Shown here in pieces: positions 23,924 through 27,110 of a DNA stretch of 27,110 nucleotides (its first letter is position 1; each line of letters opens with the position of its first letter). Origin of the DNA: Campylobacteraceae bacterium (GTDB lineage Bacteria; Campylobacterota; Campylobacteria; Campylobacterales; Sulfurovaceae); NCBI GenBank assembly GCA_027022775.1, contig JALVXO010000250.1, forward strand, positions 1-27,110, in the 5' to 3' direction. The notes beneath the pieces were generated by a model that did not search any database, had not been told where the DNA came from, and was given only the letters and a program-made list of their open reading frames with translations. The position numbers and the translations under genes are program-made.

Positions 23924-24709
23924 ATGGCACTTTTTGGCAAAAAAAAGAGTACAAAACCGGAAGTTCAGCCTGCAGCGCCGGTTCAGCCTGCTATGCAAAA
24001 ACCTGTAAGCAATGATGTGATTAAAACACCTGGCCACGGAGCTTCTGTTATTCAAGAGACACTTAAAGTAAAAGCAGATATTGAAGGTGACGGTTCTTTA
24101 ATTGTTGCTGGAGTGTACGAAGGAAATGTAAAGGTAAGCGATACCTTCTTTTTAGATAAAGGTGCAAAATTTTTTGGAACAGTTTATGCCAAAGATGTAA
24201 AAATTTCCGGTGATTTTGAAGGGAAAATACACTCAAATATGACAGAAGTTACAAAATCTGGCAGGTTAAAAGGCACCATTAATACCAATAAATCGTTTTT
24301 AAACGGATATGTTGATGGAGATATACTCTCTATTGACAGTGTAAAAATATTATCTGACGGTATTATAGATGCCAATGTGTGTAAAAGCAAACAGATTAAG
24401 ATATTAGGAAAAGTTAACGGCAAAGTTATTGCATCTGAACTTTTAGAGGTTGTTAACGGAGGATCGGTAGAAGGCGAGATAATTACAAAAGGGATAAGAA
24501 CAGAGCAGGGCGGTTCAATTATTGGAAATATACAGACTTACAGCGAAGAGCTTCACGGAAAAGATACCGGCATAAACAGTAATGAAGAAGAGAATTTAGA
24601 TATAGACCCAGAGGTTGCAAAGCTTATAAATATTAAGCCGGAAGATGTTAAAAAATATGCTAAAAAAAGTGAAGAAAAAACAGTAAAACGCATACCTCCT
24701 AAAGAGTAA
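23924..24709 (+). CDS. Bactofilin-family cytoskeletal protein
   Basis: A 261-residue canonical bactofilin. A short N-terminus (MALFGKKKS) and a Pro/Gln/Ala-rich disordered segment (11-35) precede the beta-helix core (about 42-208), with typical strands such as ADIEGDGSLIVAGVYEGNVK, GTVYAKDVKISGDFEGKI and GKVNGKVIASELLEV. A charged C-terminal tail of about 50 residues follows, an extension longer than in many bactofilins. It is a paralogue of the preceding gene but has a single cysteine. It probably forms filaments at the inner membrane and takes part in shape or envelope positioning. The two may co-polymerise. Confidence 0.92.
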   Translation: MALFGKKKSTKPEVQPAAPVQPAMQKPVSNDVIKTPGHGASVIQETLKVKADIEGDGSLIVAGVYEGNVKVSDTFFLDKGAKFFGTVYAKDVKISGDFEGKIHSNMTEVTKSGRLKGTINTNKSFLNGYVDGDILSIDSVKILSDGIIDANVCKSKQIKILGKVNGKVIASELLEVVNGGSVEGEIITKGIRTEQGGSIIGNIQTYSEELHGKDTGINSNEEENLDIDPEVAKLINIKPEDVKKYAKKSEEKTVKRIPPKE

Positions 24710-24723
24710 TCTTGTATCCCGCA

Positions 24724-24741
24724 CAGCAGTATAAACTGCTG
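24724..24741. terminator. Bidirectional terminator hairpin between bactofilin and permease genes
   Basis: CAGCAGT (24724-24730) and ACTGCTG (24735-24741) pair around ATAA. On the plus strand it is followed by CTATTTTCTT. An outer match, CCCGCA (24718-24723) with TGCGGG (24755-24760), encloses it and runs into the end of the convergent permease gene. It fills the 32-bp gap between two convergent genes. Confidence 0.55.
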
Positions 24742-25698
24742 CTATTTTCTTCTATGCGGGTCAATTTTTAAAAGAGTTATATCGGCTAAAATATTGCCAA
24801 GCAGAGTTAAAAAAGCTCCTATTGTCAATATTCCCATAATTACAGGGTAGTCGCGCGCCAATGCAGATTGAAAAAAGAGCAGCCCCATTCCGTTAATAGA
24901 GAAAATCTGTTCAAGTATTACGCTGCCGCCTAAAAGCCCCGGAAGTGAGAGACCAAGAATTGTAACAATAAACGGCATTAAATTTGGATAAATGTAACGC
25001 TTTTTTATAATTTTATCGCTTAACCCCCTCGCTTTTGCAAAAAATATATAATCGCTTTTTAAAATATCTTTTGTAAGGGAGCGGATATATAAAGTTAAAG
25101 AGCCCACTCCGGTAAAAACGATTACAGTTATTGGGAGCACAAGATGGTATGCAATATCCAAATAGCGGTATATCCCCTCTTTTTCATTCATGCTCTCCAG
25201 ACCGGAAATAGGGAACCAGCCAAGTTTAAAGCTAAAAATTAAAACCAGTACAAGAGCCAGATAAAAAGAGGGGGTAGCGTAACTTAAAAGAGAAAACTGC
25301 TTTACGCTTTTTTCATAAAATCCGCCTTTTAGGGCGCTTGATACGCCAAGTTTTAAGGAGAGTATAAAAATAATAAGCATAGAGACCAAATTTATTCCCA
25401 AAGTAACGCCTATGCGGCTTTTTATCTCTTCGGTTACACTGTTTCCGCTGGCAAAAGATATTCCAAAATCAAGTTTAAGAATCGATTTTAACCAGCCAAA
25501 GTATTGCTCTAAAAAAGGCTTGTTTAAACCGTAAACCTCTTTTAAATGCTCTATGGCTTCTGGTGTCATATTCGGGTTTAACCCCCCTGCGCTCATAAAG
25601 CTGTTTGGCGCTAAATGCACGGCGCTAAAGGTTATAAAAGAGATTAAAAGAAGCATCAATACGGCATAGATAATCTTTTTGAATATAATTTTTAGCAA
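24742..25698 (-). CDS. ABC transporter permease, DppB/OppB type
   Basis: A 318-residue inner-membrane protein with about six helices: one at the N-terminus (KIIYAVLMLLLISFITFSAV), a periplasmic loop holding the PEAIEHLKEVYGLNKP segment typical of peptide/nickel permeases, then the core with the cytoplasmic coupling loop (KARGLSDKIIKKRYIYPN, the EAA-like motif) and LPGLLGGSVILEQIFSINGMG. The start is TTG, with AAAGG nine bases upstream, 10 bp after the nifU-like stop, so it belongs to that operon. The partner permease, ATPase and binding protein are not in the window; downstream the bactofilin genes converge. The substrate (peptide, nickel or other) cannot be told. Confidence 0.88.
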   Translation of the reverse strand: MLKIIFKKIIYAVLMLLLISFITFSAVHLAPNSFMSAGGLNPNMTPEAIEHLKEVYGLNKPFLEQYFGWLKSILKLDFGISFASGNSVTEEIKSRIGVTLGINLVSMLIIFILSLKLGVSSALKGGFYEKSVKQFSLLSYATPSFYLALVLVLIFSFKLGWFPISGLESMNEKEGIYRYLDIAYHLVLPITVIVFTGVGSLTLYIRSLTKDILKSDYIFFAKARGLSDKIIKKRYIYPNLMPFIVTILGLSLPGLLGGSVILEQIFSINGMGLLFFQSALARDYPVIMGILTIGAFLTLLGNILADITLLKIDPHRRK

Positions 25699-25708
25699 AT
25701 TTTAACCT

Positions 25709-26656
25709 TTATAGAGGAATTACTCTTATCTTATCATCAAGTTTTTGTTTTAAAATGCCTTCTATTGCAAAAAGCGTGCCCGTGCTTGCGCTTGCACAGC
25801 CGCTGCATGCGCCGAGGTAGCGTATATAAATATCGGTATGTTCGCCGCTGTTTTTAATATCTAAAATCTCCATATCACCGCCATCCATTATTAACATGTG
25901 GCGTATATGTTTATCAATTATTGCATTAATTGCGGCTTTTTTCTCTTCTATACTCATCTCTTTAAACGGTTTGTTTGATATATCAATATTTTTGCTTGCC
26001 TGCTCCATCTCTTCGCGTGTTGCTTTTAAAATGTCTGTTAGATAGTGTTTAGAGAGATTCTCGCCTGCGCCCGGATATTGGCAGCTTTTGTCATAAGCGC
26101 CGGCGCGGGTGTAATCTATTAAATCTTTTAAGGTTTTAATATCATACTCTTTTATACTCTCTTTAATAAATCTTTCGCTGGCTTTTGTAAAACTGTCAAC
26201 AATATCCCCTTCTTGAATCTCTTCCCCTTTTAATTTTTTGGCAGCGCACCGGAGCGCATCTGTCATTACTACTGTCAAAAACCTTTTAGATGGCGAAAAA
26301 GCGGGCTTATTTGGATTTTCTCTTAAAAAATACTCCAACCCTTTCTCTTTTAAATTTAAAATCTCATCGGGGGTTTTATTTTTAATAACAAGAGCAGCTA
26401 TTGAGGCAACCGCAATCAGTTCGCTTTCGCCAAAAACCTCTATTTTGCACTCTATTACCCTGTTTTCTTGGTTAATTGCCATATAAAATTTTATTGCCAG
26501 TCCGCTATCGCAGCTGCCGTAATGGTAGGTAAACAGGTTTGCATTTTGGCTGTGCGCCTCTTCTTGTGTGATTTTACCGATATTTTGAGGCCTGTTTATT
26601 AATGAATCAAGTTTAAAGTTATCTCTGGTTTGTGGCAGAATGGATGCTTTGCTCAT
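25709..26656 (-). CDS. nifU: NifU-like Fe-S scaffold protein with degenerate IscU and ferredoxin parts and an intact Nfu domain
   Basis: 315 residues with the three-part NifU layout. The IscU-like part (about 1-148) keeps one ligand, Cys49 (YGSCDSG). The second is replaced in FGESELIA (usually FGCGSAIA, Glu78), and the third is absent in SPSKRFLTVVMTDAL. The central [2Fe-2S] part (150-200) has one Cys (192) instead of four. The C-terminal Nfu domain (about 235-315) is intact, with the cluster-binding CSGC at 284-287 (LGACSGCASASTGTL). It can therefore probably carry a cluster only through the Nfu domain. The ATG overlaps the upstream NifS-like stop (ATGA) behind AAGGAGG. Campylobacterota normally use NifS/NifU as their main Fe-S system; a second, canonical pair may exist elsewhere. 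Confidence 0.85.
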   Translation of the reverse strand: MSKASILPQTRDNFKLDSLINRPQNIGKITQEEAHSQNANLFTYHYGSCDSGLAIKFYMAINQENRVIECKIEVFGESELIAVASIAALVIKNKTPDEILNLKEKGLEYFLRENPNKPAFSPSKRFLTVVMTDALRCAAKKLKGEEIQEGDIVDSFTKASERFIKESIKEYDIKTLKDLIDYTRAGAYDKSCQYPGAGENLSKHYLTDILKATREEMEQASKNIDISNKPFKEMSIEEKKAAINAIIDKHIRHMLIMDGGDMEILDIKNSGEHTDIYIRYLGACSGCASASTGTLFAIEGILKQKLDDKIRVIPL

Positions 26657-27110
26657 TTATCCTCCTTGCATATTTCGCCGCTATAGTTTGTGCGGATTTT
26701 TTCAATCGCCTCTTTTGCAACTTTTATAACTTTATCTATCTCTTCTTTTGTGTTTTGGGCAGATAGGGAAAATCCTACAACTGTATGTTTTAAAGAGTTG
26801 CTTAAGTTTGCTATCTCTATTAAGCTTTGGCGTTCAAAATTTCTGTTGTCAAAAACAGCAAAAGAGTAAGCTTCTATATCCTCTTTTGCAAGTTCATTTA
26901 AAAGCATAGAGGCGTGAACTCCTTCAAAAGCCATAATTGCGATATTTGGCACTCTTATTGCCCAGGGTGCTAAAGAGTAAGAGTTATCTATTTTTAAAAG
27001 TTCAGTCTCTAAATAGTCGCGAAGTTCGCGCACATCTTCTATGTCAAAATCCAAAGCATCGATTGCAATTTCTAAAGCTTTGCCAAAACCTATAACTTTA
27101 ACCGGATCCA
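26653..27110 (-). CDS. Cysteine desulfurase (NifS)-like class V aminotransferase, C-terminal part, lacking the catalytic Cys
   Basis: The 3' 152 codons of a gene that continues beyond the window; the frame is open to the edge (reading PVKVIGFGKALEIAIDALDF), so the TTG at 27054 is not its start. The C-terminal NifS-type fold is recognisable: RVPNIAIMAFEGVHASMLLNEL corresponds to the usual NTLNISFPGVEGEALLxxL, and NTKEEIDKVIKVAKEAIEKIR to the final helix. The loop that normally reads SSGSAC reads AYSFAVFDNRNFERQ, with no cysteine. The only Cys visible is six... residues from the end region (GEICKEDK). PLP-binding residues are off the window. It is translationally coupled to the NifU-like gene through an ATGA overlap. 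It may be a non-desulfurase partner. Confidence 0.75.
   Translation of the reverse strand, partial: DPVKVIGFGKALEIAIDALDFDIEDVRELRDYLETELLKIDNSYSLAPWAIRVPNIAIMAFEGVHASMLLNELAKEDIEAYSFAVFDNRNFERQSLIEIANLSNSLKHTVVGFSLSAQNTKEEIDKVIKVAKEAIEKIRTNYSGEICKEDK

Overview
The window is chromosomal DNA from a Campylobacterota (Epsilonproteobacteria) member and includes its replication origin. The assignment rests on five things: low GC, a ruvC–dnaA–dnaN origin with TTCAC-core DnaA boxes on both sides of dnaA, a fused ispDF gene, an atypical orphan regulator of the HP1021/Cj1608 (CemR) family encoded directly after ispDF, and a Sat-like gene after that. This ispDF–regulator–sat order is also the one I recall from Campylobacter jejuni (Cj1607–Cj1609). 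I cannot name the genus; a free-living member is plausible. No tRNA, rRNA, CRISPR array, prophage or intact insertion sequence was found.

Layout. 1–349 (-): start of a YpfJ-type zinc metallopeptidase, cut by the window edge. 392–3556 (-): overlapping operon ispDF > cemR > sat-like. 3849–6404 (+): thiC and mrp, separated by a perfect 25-bp REP-like hairpin. 6435–8434 (-): OmpR-type response regulator and its histidine kinase. 8612–11777: ruvC (-), then dnaA and dnaN (+), with a bipartite origin. 11893–13518 (+): pyrG, where gyrB would be expected. 13529–13711 (-): small secreted protein. 14176–18576 (+): gltB with a long, possibly structured leader and no adjacent gltD. 18889–19851 (+): YpdA-like flavoprotein. 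19860–21046 (-): nadD and rsfS, separated by a repeat-filled gap. 21147–23053 (+): pgk and tpiA. 23215–24709 (+): two bactofilins. 24742–27110 (-): cysteine-desulfurase-like gene (partial) > NifU-like > peptide-type ABC permease.

Most of the content is core housekeeping: replication, isoprenoid, thiamine, CTP, glutamate and NAD synthesis, lower glycolysis/gluconeogenesis, ribosome silencing and Fe-S metabolism. The most interesting feature is a set of genes whose family membership is clear but whose hallmark residues are gone. The NifU-like protein has lost most scaffold cysteines but keeps the Nfu CxxC. Its translationally coupled NifS-like partner has no catalytic-loop cysteine. The Sat-like protein has changed QxRNP and HxGH motifs. 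The CemR homologue has Ser at the phosphoacceptor site and no cysteine at all, although H. pylori HP1021 is described as a cysteine redox switch. Mrp has lost the second Cys of its CxxC. Inverted TGTTACW pairs, matching the HP1021 box, lie in the ispDF/thiC gap and upstream of gltB, so CemR may control its own operon, thiamine synthesis and glutamate synthesis.
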